Positions 54,071 through 64,000 are shown, counted from the first letter of the stretch. The stretch: 64,000 nucleotides of DNA from Bifidobacterium tsurumiense (GCF_000741765.1 NZ_JGZU01000015.1:124001-188000), one strand, 5' to 3'. Notes: generated from the letters alone by a model not told the origin. Numbers and translations: made by a program.

Positions 54071-54207
54071 ACATGTTGAGAAAATCTACGTTTGTCACAT
54101 GGATGTCTTTGCAATAGAAACGAACCCCGAGCGGTAGTTGTTGACTCGATGCACTAAATCTCGATAATTCTGCCTGGAACGATACAGAAGAGAGGTATGC
54201 GACGAAA

Positions 54208-55230
54208 GTGGCACGGAGAAAGATGCGCACGTTTTTGATCGTTTCCCTAGTTTTATTAGTTATTTCCGCAACGGCTGCTCTCGTTGCGCTTACGCATACG
54301 CAGATCATCGTTGGAGCGATCCAAAAATTCTCTGCCGGTACAGTCAATACCATTAACTCCTACGACCCCCTCGGTGAACCGTTAGAAGCGGTCAAGGACA
54401 ATGGCCAGTACACAGTTACTGAAATAAAATATTCTGATAATCATCCAAACAGTTTTCTAGACATTACATACCCTGACAAAAATAGGGATAAGTCGCGCCC
54501 CACTCTTATCTACTTCCATGGCGGTGGATTCTTTGGCGGCAGCAAGAACGTAGGAGATCCACTCGCAGGCAGCGATGCAACCGCACTACTGGATGACATG
54601 TGCGCTGAGGGGTTCAATCTCGTCAACATTGACTACGTGCTGGTACCCGAATATCACTTCCCGGCACCACTGGCGCAAGCCAATGAAGCCTTCCAATTTT
54701 TGATCGACCACGCGGACGAATACCACTTGGATATGGGCCGAGTGGTGATCATGGGCTCATCCGCGGGTGCAATTATGGCGAGCCAGCTGGGGAGTATCAT
54801 CACCAACCCTACGTACGCTGAAACCTTGAATATTGCTCCTACGCTAACGCCCGAGCAGGTTAAAGCGGTTGTTCTTGACGACGCACCACTCGACTACGAT
54901 AAGTTCTCTCTAGGTACTAGGATTCTTGTGGGGAACTATGTGAAAGGGTCAATTTTTCTGAACCGCGAAGAGGTACGAAAGTACAACAACATCCCATGGG
55001 TCGATTCTCACTATCCACCCGCATTCCTATTGGGGAGCGAATATCACGCGGACATGCGAGCAATGGACCAGGCCTTAAACAACGCTAACGTTGAACATGC
55101 TTTAGTTGACCCACTTGCTGAACGCGGCTTGGAAATGCCACACGGATTCGTGGCCTCGGAACGCGTGAACGAGGTCGCAAAAGACGCATTCGACAGAATG
55201 ATGCTCTTCATCAAACAACAAGCACAATAG
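54208..55230 (+). CDS. Membrane-anchored alpha/beta hydrolase (HSL-like esterase)
   Basis: 340 residues; GTG at 54208 with an upstream GAGAGG, or ATG at 54223. N-terminal helix (FLIVSLVLLVISATAALVAL). The catalytic domain has LIYFHGGGFFGGSKN (HGGG oxyanion motif of hormone-sensitive-lipase-type esterases), VVIMGSSAGAIMASQLG (nucleophile), YPPAFLLGSEYHADMRAMD (acid) and MPHGFV (His). Same direction as the preceding hydrolase with 137 bases between; both are anchored and extracellular, suggesting a joint role, probably in processing of a shared substrate. Confidence 0.9.
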   Translation: MARRKMRTFLIVSLVLLVISATAALVALTHTQIIVGAIQKFSAGTVNTINSYDPLGEPLEAVKDNGQYTVTEIKYSDNHPNSFLDITYPDKNRDKSRPTLIYFHGGGFFGGSKNVGDPLAGSDATALLDDMCAEGFNLVNIDYVLVPEYHFPAPLAQANEAFQFLIDHADEYHLDMGRVVIMGSSAGAIMASQLGSIITNPTYAETLNIAPTLTPEQVKAVVLDDAPLDYDKFSLGTRILVGNYVKGSIFLNREEVRKYNNIPWVDSHYPPAFLLGSEYHADMRAMDQALNNANVEHALVDPLAERGLEMPHGFVASERVNEVAKDAFDRMMLFIKQQAQ

Positions 55231-55387
55231 ACGCGATTGCTTCAAACAGCATCGAGCGCCTTGAGGAGCTTACTATTCACTTCCCGTAACCGGAGGGACA
55301 CTCAAGATTCACCCCGGAACAGAAAAACGCCACCCTGGACACTTCCTGACTGAACCGGGATTCCTTGTATCCAAAGTGACGTTCTAG

Positions 55388-55461
55388 TGGAGCGGATGAC
55401 GGGAATCGAACCCGCGTAATCAGTTTGGAAGACTGAGGCTCTACCATTGAGCTACATCCGC
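55388..55461 (-). tRNA. tRNA-Gly(TCC)
   Basis: Full cloverleaf on the minus strand: acceptor GCGGATG/CATCCGC, D-arm GCTC/GAGC, anticodon arm TCAGT-CTTCCAA-ACTGA with anticodon TCC, T-arm GCGGG-TTCGATT-CCCGT, then T and encoded CCA. Confidence 0.97.
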
Positions 55462-55495
55462 GTGCTGCAATATGCAACTTGACCATTATACACAA

Positions 55496-56023
55496 TTACT
55501 CGACCTTGGCAAGCAACACCACTGCAGAGGCTATCCCTCCGTCATGACTTATGGAGATACGCCATTCCAAATGTGCGTCAGTATCGCTAGCAGATTCTTC
55601 TCTGGAATGAATTCGACTTTGTTGAACAGACTGAGCCGAACCATGATTGATAGTCCCCAATACGGATTCATACAGCATCTTCTGCGCATCCTCGCTCAGA
55701 ACAACACCGGGACGTCCGCGCGAATCGTCCAAAATCTCAATCTGCGACCAAGGCATATTATCCACGGTAAACGGAGCGTCACGCACCCCAAGCGCCTCAC
55801 TCCACGCCTTGATTACGGCCTCTTTCCCAGCCCACCTTGCAGCGAGATGCACGGCTTCTCCATCAGCCTTTGACTCCCCTCGCAGCGTCGACTGCCGTAG
55901 CTCACGAGCTGAAAATAACCCCCTCAAACGGGTTCCCGGCTCATTCAATTGCTTTTCGAACCCGGCAATATCCACAACATCATGGCCAAGTCCCAATATG
56001 CTTTCCATCCCGCCATTATGCAT
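55496..56023 (-). CDS. acpS: Holo-[acyl-carrier-protein] synthase
   Basis: 175 residues; ATG at 56023, with an in-frame ATG at 56008. Motifs LGLGHDVVDI (Mg2+-binding Asp) and RWAGKEAVIKAWSEALG identify AcpS, which attaches 4'-phosphopantetheine from CoA to the carrier Ser. About 50 residues longer than the usual 120-125; the extra sequence (GTINHGSAQSVQQSRIHSREE) lies before ISISHDGGIASAVVLLA. It sits directly downstream of FAS I, whose carrier domain it should activate, since that protein ends after the ketosynthase with no transferase domain. Confidence 0.95.
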   Translation of the reverse strand: MHNGGMESILGLGHDVVDIAGFEKQLNEPGTRLRGLFSARELRQSTLRGESKADGEAVHLAARWAGKEAVIKAWSEALGVRDAPFTVDNMPWSQIEILDDSRGRPGVVLSEDAQKMLYESVLGTINHGSAQSVQQSRIHSREESASDTDAHLEWRISISHDGGIASAVVLLAKVE

Positions 56024-56252
56024 CGCTCGCAGAACACCTTTCCCAAAGTCGCAGCGTCACAATGCCACAACGCCGCAACGGCAAGTGTCACACTCACTAT
56101 TGCTACTCATCGCAACCCGCACGAACACACCCGCAATAACACAAGAAGCTCGAGTAAGTGCAACGCTCACCCGAGCCGGATAATCACTTCAAAGCAACAC
56201 CCAAGCCGATATTCCTTTTTGAAGCGTCCAAATAACACAACCAAATCGCCAA

Positions 56253-56292
56253 GGGTTGGCGGTGCGCAAAATGTCTCATGCACCGCCAACCC
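56253..56292 (-). terminator. Terminator of FAS I
   Basis: GGGTTGGCGGTGC and GCACCGCCAACCC form a perfect 13-bp stem with a 14-base loop, ten bases beyond the FAS I stop codon. Confidence 0.75.
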
Positions 56293-56301
56293 GTCCGACG
56301 A

Positions 56302-59300
56302 TCATGCCTCGAAGTATCCTTCCGCGCCGAGCCGTGCCTCAGGATTGAGCAACATGGCCTTTTCCGCCTCGTGGGCATCATATCGAGTTCCATCCGGCAG
56401 CTTGGTTCCATCTTTGAGGAATCGACGATTCTCAATAGGCTCATATAAAGGCGCGCGACCCATCATGCCTTCTTCCAAGTGACGGCGGCCTTGAGCCAAG
56501 CGCATATCGGCACGGTTACGCCACTTTTCGAGCGCTTCCTTGCCTTGCGTATTGAGCACGGCAGCCTCGAATGCACCAGGATGCACAATCGCCGCAAAAC
56601 CGTTCACATGTCCAAAGCCAAGTGAAGTCACCAAACCGGCTTTGATCGACCCCACATGCAGTGGCTTCCTCAGCCATACCATGAGATCATCTCGTCTGAG
56701 CTTCGGATCGACGCAATCCAAAGATGCATTCGCCGGAATCACACCCGAACCAAAGAGCTGAGTCAGCCCATTGACTTGGAATATGCACGCTCCGCCCTTG
56801 GCATGTCCTGTCAGCGTTTTCTGACTGATGACGAATAGCGGATTGCCTTCGCTGCGCCCAATGGCATGAGCCAGAACATTATGCAACTCGGATTCATTCG
56901 GATCGTTGGCATTCGTTGAGGTATCGTGCTTGGACACCACTGCGATGTCATCAGGCTGCACACCGAGCTTCGCCAGGTCACGCACCAACTTGGAGTCGCG
57001 ACCGCCGCATGCGACAGCCAGGGCACCCAAGCCAGGAGCCGGAATCGAGGTGTGGGCGCCATCAGCATAGGAATGGATGAACCCGACGACTCCCGCAACC
57101 GGCAAGCCCAGCTTCAAAGCGATATCACCGCGTGTCAGGAGGATCGTTCCGCCGCCTTGAGATTCGATGAAACCACCACGCCGACGATCATTGGCTCTGG
57201 AGAAGAAGCGAGGAGCAATGCCCTTATCCGCCATCTCCTGCGAATTGGCCGTGGCGTTCATATTGCCGAAACCGATAACCGATTCCACACCGATATCGTC
57301 AATCGCGCCGGTGACCACGAAGTCAGCCTTGCCGAGTTCGATCTTATCCACGCCTTCTTCCAGTGATACCGCAGCCGTAGCACAGGCAGAAACCGGCTGA
57401 ATCATATTGCCGTAGCCGCCGATATACGACTGCATAACATGAGCGGCCACGACATTCGGCAGAGCCTCTTGCAGAATATCCGTCGGAATCTCATGATTCA
57501 GGAACCGATCCAGATACAGCTTGCGCATAGAAGCCATGCCGCCGAATCCAGTGCCCTGAGTGCTGGCCACCAGTGAAGGATGAACAGCTTGTAATATCTC
57601 TACAGGGCTGAAGCCTGCAGAAATATAAGCATCCACAGCAGTGACGATATTCCACAATGCAATTGTGTCGACATCGCCGGCCATAGAAGCGGGTATGCCC
57701 CACTTCATCGGATCGAATCCCTTGGGGAACTGTCCTCCGACCTTGCGGGTCATGGCCGCGCGACGAGGCACGCGAATCATCGAGCCTGCATGACGGGTGA
57801 CCGCCCACTCCCCCGCCTCGGCATCCTCACGAATAGAGGTATGAGACTCATCCATGGCCACATATTCGCGGGCGATTTCCTCGGATGGCACACTGAATTC
57901 GACATCATGGTCAAGGAAGACTTCTGCCTCTTCCTCATCCGTACCATCGCGATAATCGCTGCCCATACCCTCTTCGAAAGGTCGGACACCTGATCTGGCA
58001 ACGACTTCATCATGATATCGCTCTGCAATGTCTTCCTCAGGCACCATAGAACCATCGACGTCATACCAACCAGGCTGAGGACTGTCCTGCCATGTCAACA
58101 ATCCCATATTCCATGCGAGTTCAAGCACGGCACCAGGGGAAAGACGCACATTGCCATCCGATGTGATGCCCAGTTCGGCTTCGAAACGAGTACGTCCCGA
58201 ACCCCATGGACCCAGCTCACCAACGGAGACGATGACGATTTCATCCTCTGGGCGAGCGGTTACCGAGCTCCATTGGGTGAGATCAGCCGAAACCTGTCGA
58301 GGAATGCGAGGAGTTGGCAGAGCCTTAATCAGAGCAACACCCTTAACTTGTGCATGCTCGGAATCAACGGACTCGACTTCGCTATCAGCAGCTGCTTGAC
58401 CATCCTCATGCTTTTCCAGCTCAGATTCGGCATCAGCCATGGCCTCTGCACGCAAAGCCTTGATATCGATGGGCTTGTCTCCCAATCCACCTGTGAGATC
58501 AATATCCAGAGCCTTGGTTCCGGCCAATTGCCTTGATTGCGCAGTGCACAATTCAAGCAGTTTGGCCGCAATCTCCTGGGTGGAATATGTTGTCAGCCCG
58601 TGGCGCTCAACGACCTCGACCAAAGGATCGTTGCCGCCCATAAGGCCGGTTCCACGAACCCACCCAATCTTGGGGTGAGCAAAGGTGACTCGATCGGACC
58701 ATGCGGTTTCCACACGAGCACGGTTCACCAAAGCATCGAAGGCACTCTTCACTTCACCATATGCACCGTCGCCGCCGAATATGCCACGATTAGGCGAGCC
58801 CGGCAGCACCACATGCAACTTATGCTGCACATCGATATCCGCCCCCAAAGCTGCGAATCCTGCAATTGCACGCTCCACGCCCCACAACATAAGACGTGCT
58901 TGCGATTCGAAAAGTTCTCCCGAATCGCTTACCGTGCCATGCACAGGAGGGGCTGCGAATGGGAAGAACAGTGTCGGCTCATAAGCAGGCTTGAGCACTG
59001 TCGTCGTGGCCCCGGAGGTCTTTTTCTGCACATTGCCAACCCAGTGGACCAACGCATCAACATCACGGTAGCTGGCCAAGTTCGCGGGCACGAGCCACAA
59101 TTGCGAACCGGCAACCGCATGAGCGCGGTATGTCTGCTTGGCCCATTCCTTTATGGAAGGCTTGAAGCTATGCGATGTTGCAATTACCGTTGCCCCACCG
59201 TCAAGCAAACCATTCACTACCTGAGCAGCGATCGAATTCGGCGCCACACCGGTCACCACGGCGATATCTCCGGCAAACTGAGAAGAATCGCCGTGCTTTT

Positions 59301-62300
59301 CGACAGCGGTCATGGCTTCAGCCGAAATACGCTCATACACTGAGGCAAGTCCTTGGTTGCCGATCTGGCGGGACCTATTGGCAAACCACACGGCCTGATC
59401 GTGAACTGCTTGACCTGCACCGACAAAGCTCAAATCCTTTACGGATTCATCGCCGTTGTAGAACAAACGCGCCAGATCCTCGCGTGCGGAAGCCCAACGA
59501 TCGTCGAACAAAATGGCCTTGCGCTCATCGAATCGGGGCTCCACCAGCTTCGGCCAGTCAGCTCCCAATTCGGCCGTAACCGCTGCGACTACGGAGGCAT
59601 TGTCATCGCTATGCTCCACAGGGGCACTGCCAGCGGAATCCAACTGCTTGAGCACAAATCGAGCAGTCGAGGCCAGGATGCCTTCATTGCCCACAAGTCG
59701 CTGAGCAAACGCATCCAGTGCCGCGGAATCCACCACAGCTCCACCAGCCGAAGCGCCGGAGCTTGGCATGGCCACACTTACACCGCGGGATGCAGCCACA
59801 TGCTGGACAGCCGCATCAATCAATGCATGCGCAGCCGCCACATTCGAAACGCTATCGCTGCCGAGGGAAGCCAAATCGCCACCGCGAGCGCTGGCTCCTT
59901 CTCTGGTTTCCAGCACCAAGGCTGCGATAACGTTGTTGGCCCAACCCTCGCCAAGCTGCCATGTCTGCATCACACGCTGTTCGATCTGCGAAACCTTGAT
60001 ACCTGCGGCCCCGAAGAGTCCGCGAATGCGATCTCGCACAATATCGGAAAGCACCGCGCCGAACGGCTTGTAATTCGGCGCCACCTTGTTCACCAATGCA
60101 CTCAGTGCCTTGATGGTGGCTTCCGCAGCGCCGTCGACACTGGCCACACCCAGCTCGGAGCTGATATCCATAAGCAACTGGTTGCGTCGTGAAGACACGC
60201 CATTGGTCAGCGTATCCGTGGTGTCGCTCTCTCCGATCTGGTCGGGACGCACCTTGGCGGCATAAGCCAACAACATGGCTATTGCATCCGAAGCCTTGAA
60301 TGCGATATCAGGAACCATCGCCCCCGATGGAGCACCCGCCGCGGCATTTTGCGCATTTGCCACTAGTGCCGTCTGAGTTGGCGTCGAGCTTTGCACCTGA
60401 TCGGCCTGAGTCTTGCCGTCGACACTCTGCTGTGTCTGGGCAGAAGCGGCAATCGCCTGTGGCGAAGCAGCGGCTTTCTTGGCTGAAGCGCCCTCCGGCT
60501 CCTCAACTTCGTCTTCCATTACTGCAGAATCTGCATCGGTCATATACAACCGGGCTTCATCGCGACCCACATTCATAACGGTGATATGGCGATCCTGGAA
60601 TTGAGGCAACCTCAAGGTCTTGGAGCCGAGATTGGCAAGTGTAGGAGCGTTGCCCAATCCCATTTCCACATATTCTTCGATATCCAGCCCGCCTTGTTCA
60701 CGAGCATTGAATAGCAAAGCCTGTGTCTCGATCCAACGAACCGGCGAGGCGAACTGCCAAGAGAGCAATTCCGTGAGCAGCAAGCGGCCAAGCTTCTGGT
60801 CATCCTGCGCATAGGATTCCCATACCGTCGGATCTTCCAATGCCTTTTGAATACGCTCAGAAGGAACCACTTCAAGAATATGAGCCGCAAATTCCTTGGT
60901 CATCTCGAATGGAATGGCCACCAAATTAGGAATATATCGCCCCACTAAACGTGAATAGTCGATATGCTTCGGCAACAAAGCGTCCAGCTTATCGCGGAAT
61001 TCCGGCACTCCCTTACGCAATAACGTGGAGTGGAATGGCACATCAATGCCGGGCACGAGCATGAACGGAGGCTTGCCGCCATATTCCTTGGCACGACGAG
61101 ATGCGTCAGCCTGCAGCGCTTTCAGACCTGCAATGGTTCCTGCTATGGCATATTGCTGTCCTGCAAGGTTATAGTTCACGATTTGCAGGAATTCGCCGCA
61201 AGCCGCTGACACTGATTCCACATACTGCTTCACGCCGTCATCGCCGACACCGAACTGGTTGGGACGAAGCGCGCCCATACGGTAATTGGAACGCCCGCGT
61301 TCATCGCGCTCGATCAGATGATGCATTGTGGAGCCGCGATGGAATACCAGTTCCAGAACGGTTTCCAAAGGAATGATGCCTGCGAAGGAGCTGAGAGCAT
61401 TGTATTCGCCGAGCGAATGGCCGGCAAAATAAGCTGGCCAAATATCACTGCCTGCTTCACGCAAACGCGCCGTTTGTGCGAAAGCCACCGTTGCCAAGGC
61501 AACCTGGGTGAACTGGGTGAGATTGAGCAAGCCTTCAGGATGGCGATATGTGACGCCATTGGCGGTCAATTCCTTGGGATTGTCACGCACCACGGCAAGA
61601 ATCGAGAAGCCCAGACGTTCTCGCGTAAGCTTATCCGCACGCTCCCAGGTCTCTCGTGCAGCCGCGGACTTGGCACGCTCATCGAGCACCATGCCTTGCT
61701 TCTGGATGCCCTGACCGGGATAGACAAAGGCTGCGCGAGGTGCACGAATCGCTGCAGTGGCTCGTGAAACCAGCTGTCCATCGATACGGCAGGTCACTTC
61801 AAAGAGCATGCCGCCGTGATGGATTTTCCCGACTCGTTCCACACTGATTTCGACTTCATCATCCAACTGGACCATGCCGTACATATTGTAGGTCCAGCCC
61901 GCAATCTCATAGTGCACGCCCATGTCATCAGTAGCCTGCACCGCATGCTGGGCTGCAGCCGAAAGCCACATGCCGTGCACCAAAGGAGCTTGCAATCCGG
62001 AAATGGCAGCTCCGCGATACGACGTGTGGATGGGGTTGAAATCGCCGGAAGTGCGCGCAAATGCAGTCATATCATGCGGAGCACGCACAGTGACGCGACG
62101 AAGCAAGCGACGTGGCGTATCGCTCGTGGTGCTGCCGAACAGCTCGCCGTCTTGCGCAAAAACACCACCATATTCTGCAGCATCCTTTGGCAACGCATTG
62201 CTGTATGAACGTCCGCGAATGGCGAACCGCTCGGTTTCATGAGCCAATACCGTGCCATCCTGAGCTGCATGGGTGACATGGATGGTAACTACTCTACCGG

Positions 62301-64000
62301 ACACCGATTCTGCATACTGTTCTGCCCAGCTAGTCAGGGAAATCTGCTCTCCTGCATGGTTGAGCAGTTCACGCTCTTCGACGCATAGACCAATGATATG
62401 GTCCAGATGCACGGCATTGAGCAATCCTTCGATTACCGGATAGCCATGCACTTGCACCGACCCTAGAGCCGCATAAATAGCAGGCCAAGCAGGGCCGACC
62501 AAGGCATCAGGCGCAATGCGTGAAGCGATCAGGCCCTTGGCAAGGCGTCCTGCAGTTGCGGCTTCATGATCGAATCCGAGATTGGACGATAATGTGTATG
62601 AAGCATGCACCAAGCCGAAGGGATACTGTGCAGTATCATCGGATGGCTCAACCTGAGGCATATGAGCCAGCACATCACCGGTGATTGCAGTATTGCCAAT
62701 ACCCGCGGTCGCCTCGAGCATGGCGTATACGTGCTGCGGAAGGCGCTGTCTGTCCACCACAGGGAAGCGTTCAGGCTGAGACGGATCAAGCGTCAGAGGT
62801 ATGACGATATCGCGAACTGCATGCTTGCTCTTGCCACCATCCGGGTCGCCATCCCAGAATGTGTCAAGATGAATATCCAGATCAAAGAGCTCTAAACCAT
62901 CCTGTTCGCCGACTCGGGTAATCACATAATGCTCATCCCCTTCTTCGGTTCCGTAGGCAGGATTCTGCGTAAGATGACCGATCCAAGAAATATGAGGGCT
63001 GCGGCGTATGAATTCTTCTGCATTACGAGCCTTGCCGAGCGCACCGAATACAGCAGTGTTCAATGCAGCATCGTCGATGGGACTCTCGGATACCGGGCTG
63101 TTTTCCTCGATCCGAAGATCTGCTTCGGTATTTGTCTGAATACCTGCCGAGGCAGCGTCCACTGGCGTGGATTCCAATGACTCATGAGCAATATCCGCTT
63201 GGGCACGTTCAAGCACCGCCTGCGAGAACCGATCCAGAATATCGCCGACGGGCTCGTCGATGCTGGTGATGCCTGCAACGGAAATCGGTCCAGGAATAAT
63301 GCGGACCGAATCAGCGCTGTATCGCGGATCCTCTGACTGCCACAGCTGGTCCTGTCCCCACCAACGCAGCAGATCCTCGTCCAAAACCGGAACAAATGGC
63401 ATTGGCTTGGGGTATTCACGCACCAAAGTCGGGAACCAGGCCTCATCCATCGGGGTGACATGAAGTCTATCCGCTTGTGGGTAGGCTGCAACAAGAGCAT
63501 CCACGGCATCAAACGGGCTGTTTTCAACATCCTGCCGTGAAGCGAATAACGGAGTGAAGCTTCCTGATTCCTGCTCGCAGACGCGAGCCTCTATGCGCTG
63601 CAGAAGATGCAAGAATCGATCGGCATAGGTGCCATCCGCCCAAGGATATGACAATTCGGCAAAATGCCGTGCCCACTGGGCATATGTCATCGATCCCAAA
63701 TCACCGAAATATGGCTTGGCTGTGGCATTCAATGCCTCAATTATCTCCTGGCGGCGGCTTGCCAATTCCTCCGGATGCTTCATGACACGAACCAGCAGCC
63801 TGCCGCATCGAGCAGAGGCATTCTCGACCTCGTAAATATCGGCATGCAGATGGCTCAAGCCAGAAGTCACACCACCTACGGCCTTACCGGAAGGAACCCA
63901 GCGCTCACCGGCAGGAGCAAATGGATCGGCATCATCATTGCCATCGGCGATACCCGGTGTTTGCACCAACATCCTCTTGACCTGCGGGCTCGTATGCGCC
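56302..64000 (-). CDS. fas: Type I fatty acid synthase (5' end outside window)
   Basis: 2,566 codons are present and the frame is open at the right edge. Numbering from an internal Met at 63972, order is: the end of the enoyl reductase and its linker (about 1-260), hotdog dehydratase (SGDFNPIHTSYRGA, HGMWLS; about 640-670), malonyl/palmitoyl transferase (VYPGQGIQKQ, catalytic Ser in FAGHSLGEYN at 61414-61416), carrier domain (NGVSSRRNQLL, phosphopantetheine Ser at 60193-60195), ketoreductase (DIAVVTGVAPNSIA; about 1570), ketosynthase (SACATAAVSLEEG with Cys at 57382-57384, HDTSTNAND, KTLTGHAKGGA). This is the actinobacterial AT-ER-DH-MPT-ACP-KR-KS order. No frameshift over 7.7 kb. The acyltransferase domain and most of the enoyl reductase lie beyond the window. 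Confidence 0.97.
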   Translation of the reverse strand, partial: AHTSPQVKRMLVQTPGIADGNDDADPFAPAGERWVPSGKAVGGVTSGLSHLHADIYEVENASARCGRLLVRVMKHPEELASRRQEIIEALNATAKPYFGDLGSMTYAQWARHFAELSYPWADGTYADRFLHLLQRIEARVCEQESGSFTPLFASRQDVENSPFDAVDALVAAYPQADRLHVTPMDEAWFPTLVREYPKPMPFVPVLDEDLLRWWGQDQLWQSEDPRYSADSVRIIPGPISVAGITSIDEPVGDILDRFSQAVLERAQADIAHESLESTPVDAASAGIQTNTEADLRIEENSPVSESPIDDAALNTAVFGALGKARNAEEFIRRSPHISWIGHLTQNPAYGTEEGDEHYVITRVGEQDGLELFDLDIHLDTFWDGDPDGGKSKHAVRDIVIPLTLDPSQPERFPVVDRQRLPQHVYAMLEATAGIGNTAITGDVLAHMPQVEPSDDTAQYPFGLVHASYTLSSNLGFDHEAATAGRLAKGLIASRIAPDALVGPAWPAIYAALGSVQVHGYPVIEGLLNAVHLDHIIGLCVEERELLNHAGEQISLTSWAEQYAESVSGRVVTIHVTHAAQDGTVLAHETERFAIRGRSYSNALPKDAAEYGGVFAQDGELFGSTTSDTPRRLLRRVTVRAPHDMTAFARTSGDFNPIHTSYRGAAISGLQAPLVHGMWLSAAAQHAVQATDDMGVHYEIAGWTYNMYGMVQLDDEVEISVERVGKIHHGGMLFEVTCRIDGQLVSRATAAIRAPRAAFVYPGQGIQKQGMVLDERAKSAAARETWERADKLTRERLGFSILAVVRDNPKELTANGVTYRHPEGLLNLTQFTQVALATVAFAQTARLREAGSDIWPAYFAGHSLGEYNALSSFAGIIPLETVLELVFHRGSTMHHLIERDERGRSNYRMGALRPNQFGVGDDGVKQYVESVSAACGEFLQIVNYNLAGQQYAIAGTIAGLKALQADASRRAKEYGGKPPFMLVPGIDVPFHSTLLRKGVPEFRDKLDALLPKHIDYSRLVGRYIPNLVAIPFEMTKEFAAHILEVVPSERIQKALEDPTVWESYAQDDQKLGRLLLTELLSWQFASPVRWIETQALLFNAREQGGLDIEEYVEMGLGNAPTLANLGSKTLRLPQFQDRHITVMNVGRDEARLYMTDADSAVMEDEVEEPEGASAKKAAASPQAIAASAQTQQSVDGKTQADQVQSSTPTQTALVANAQNAAAGAPSGAMVPDIAFKASDAIAMLLAYAAKVRPDQIGESDTTDTLTNGVSSRRNQLLMDISSELGVASVDGAAEATIKALSALVNKVAPNYKPFGAVLSDIVRDRIRGLFGAAGIKVSQIEQRVMQTWQLGEGWANNVIAALVLETREGASARGGDLASLGSDSVSNVAAAHALIDAAVQHVAASRGVSVAMPSSGASAGGAVVDSAALDAFAQRLVGNEGILASTARFVLKQLDSAGSAPVEHSDDNASVVAAVTAELGADWPKLVEPRFDERKAILFDDRWASAREDLARLFYNGDESVKDLSFVGAGQAVHDQAVWFANRSRQIGNQGLASVYERISAEAMTAVEKHGDSSQFAGDIAVVTGVAPNSIAAQVVNGLLDGGATVIATSHSFKPSIKEWAKQTYRAHAVAGSQLWLVPANLASYRDVDALVHWVGNVQKKTSGATTTVLKPAYEPTLFFPFAAPPVHGTVSDSGELFESQARLMLWGVERAIAGFAALGADIDVQHKLHVVLPGSPNRGIFGGDGAYGEVKSAFDALVNRARVETAWSDRVTFAHPKIGWVRGTGLMGGNDPLVEVVERHGLTTYSTQEIAAKLLELCTAQSRQLAGTKALDIDLTGGLGDKPIDIKALRAEAMADAESELEKHEDGQAAADSEVESVDSEHAQVKGVALIKALPTPRIPRQVSADLTQWSSVTARPEDEIVIVSVGELGPWGSGRTRFEAELGITSDGNVRLSPGAVLELAWNMGLLTWQDSPQPGWYDVDGSMVPEEDIAERYHDEVVARSGVRPFEEGMGSDYRDGTDEEEAEVFLDHDVEFSVPSEEIAREYVAMDESHTSIREDAEAGEWAVTRHAGSMIRVPRRAAMTRKVGGQFPKGFDPMKWGIPASMAGDVDTIALWNIVTAVDAYISAGFSPVEILQAVHPSLVASTQGTGFGGMASMRKLYLDRFLNHEIPTDILQEALPNVVAAHVMQSYIGGYGNMIQPVSACATAAVSLEEGVDKIELGKADFVVTGAIDDIGVESVIGFGNMNATANSQEMADKGIAPRFFSRANDRRRGGFIESQGGGTILLTRGDIALKLGLPVAGVVGFIHSYADGAHTSIPAPGLGALAVACGGRDSKLVRDLAKLGVQPDDIAVVSKHDTSTNANDPNESELHNVLAHAIGRSEGNPLFVISQKTLTGHAKGGACIFQVNGLTQLFGSGVIPANASLDCVDPKLRRDDLMVWLRKPLHVGSIKAGLVTSLGFGHVNGFAAIVHPGAFEAAVLNTQGKEALEKWRNRADMRLAQGRRHLEEGMMGRAPLYEPIENRRFLKDGTKLPDGTRYDAHEAEKAMLLNPEARLGAEGYFEA

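Noticed and set aside
55277-55495. Minus-strand frame of 72 codons across the tRNA
   Set aside because: It is the translation of tRNA-Gly and its flanks; such frames are a known artefact.

Overview
The window looks like part of a bifidobacterial chromosome (Bifidobacteriaceae, Actinomycetota). The evidence is a stand-alone actinobacterial-type multidomain fatty acid synthase I beside its own AcpS, a DivIVA-type protein, the rpsO-pnp pair, MEP-pathway IspD, sortase-anchored adhesins with LAxTG-type signals, intermediate GC with frequent GTG starts, and small hairpin terminators. The genus call is inference; no rRNA or other marker is present.

Layout. 1-14.9 kb is mostly housekeeping on the minus strand: partial DivIVA-like protein, pyroglutamyl peptidase homologue, IspD, a multicopper-oxidoreductase-like (YfiH/YlmD) protein, a U32 peptidase, an aldo/keto reductase, LemA with a DUF2207 membrane protein, PNPase, ribosomal protein S15 and a metabolite:H+ symporter. 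15.3-24.9 kb holds a membrane protein, a TetR/MacB-like ABC exporter set, a one-carbon folate cluster (fhs, fchA-like, folD), a mercuric-reductase-like flavoprotein and a PaiA-like acetyltransferase. 25.5-34.4 kb is a surface-protein region: a choice-of-anchor-A adhesin and, convergent to it, a giant adhesin gene with 22 tandem 72-residue FIVAR-like repeats, broken by four frameshifts and one nonsense codon. 35.1-41 kb carries an FMN reductase/luciferase-like monooxygenase pair and a complete OpuC-type osmoprotectant ABC importer. 41-51.4 kb is a dense patch of NAD(P)H- and quinone-type oxidoreductases, hydrolases, a drug-efflux MFS pump and two local regulators with perfect palindromic operators. 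52.3-55.2 kb is an AT-richer cassette of a TetR regulator and two membrane-anchored hydrolases, bounded by tRNA-Gly. 55.5-64 kb is AcpS and the C-terminal four fifths of FAS I.

How the genes work together. Fhs charges formate onto tetrahydrofolate. The adjacent FolD lacks the lysine required for cyclohydrolase activity, and the gene between them is a cyclohydrolase/cyclodeaminase-fold protein that can supply the missing step, so this is a three-protein formate-to-methylene-THF route instead of the usual bifunctional FolD. AcpS must activate the carrier domain of FAS I, which has no phosphopantetheinyl transferase domain of its own. The Rrf2, quinone reductase and hydrolase genes form a self-contained operon downstream of a 27-bp operator. 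The divergent XRE regulator and MFS pump share a 21-bp operator.

The points most worth checking are the split FolD/FchA system, a pyroglutamyl peptidase whose catalytic His position reads Ser, the decayed or phase-variable giant adhesin with CRP-like sites and a C10 tract upstream, and the two operators. Frameshifts and nonsense codons are concentrated in adhesin and accessory genes, while the 7.7-kb FAS I reading frame is clean, which argues against uniformly poor sequence.
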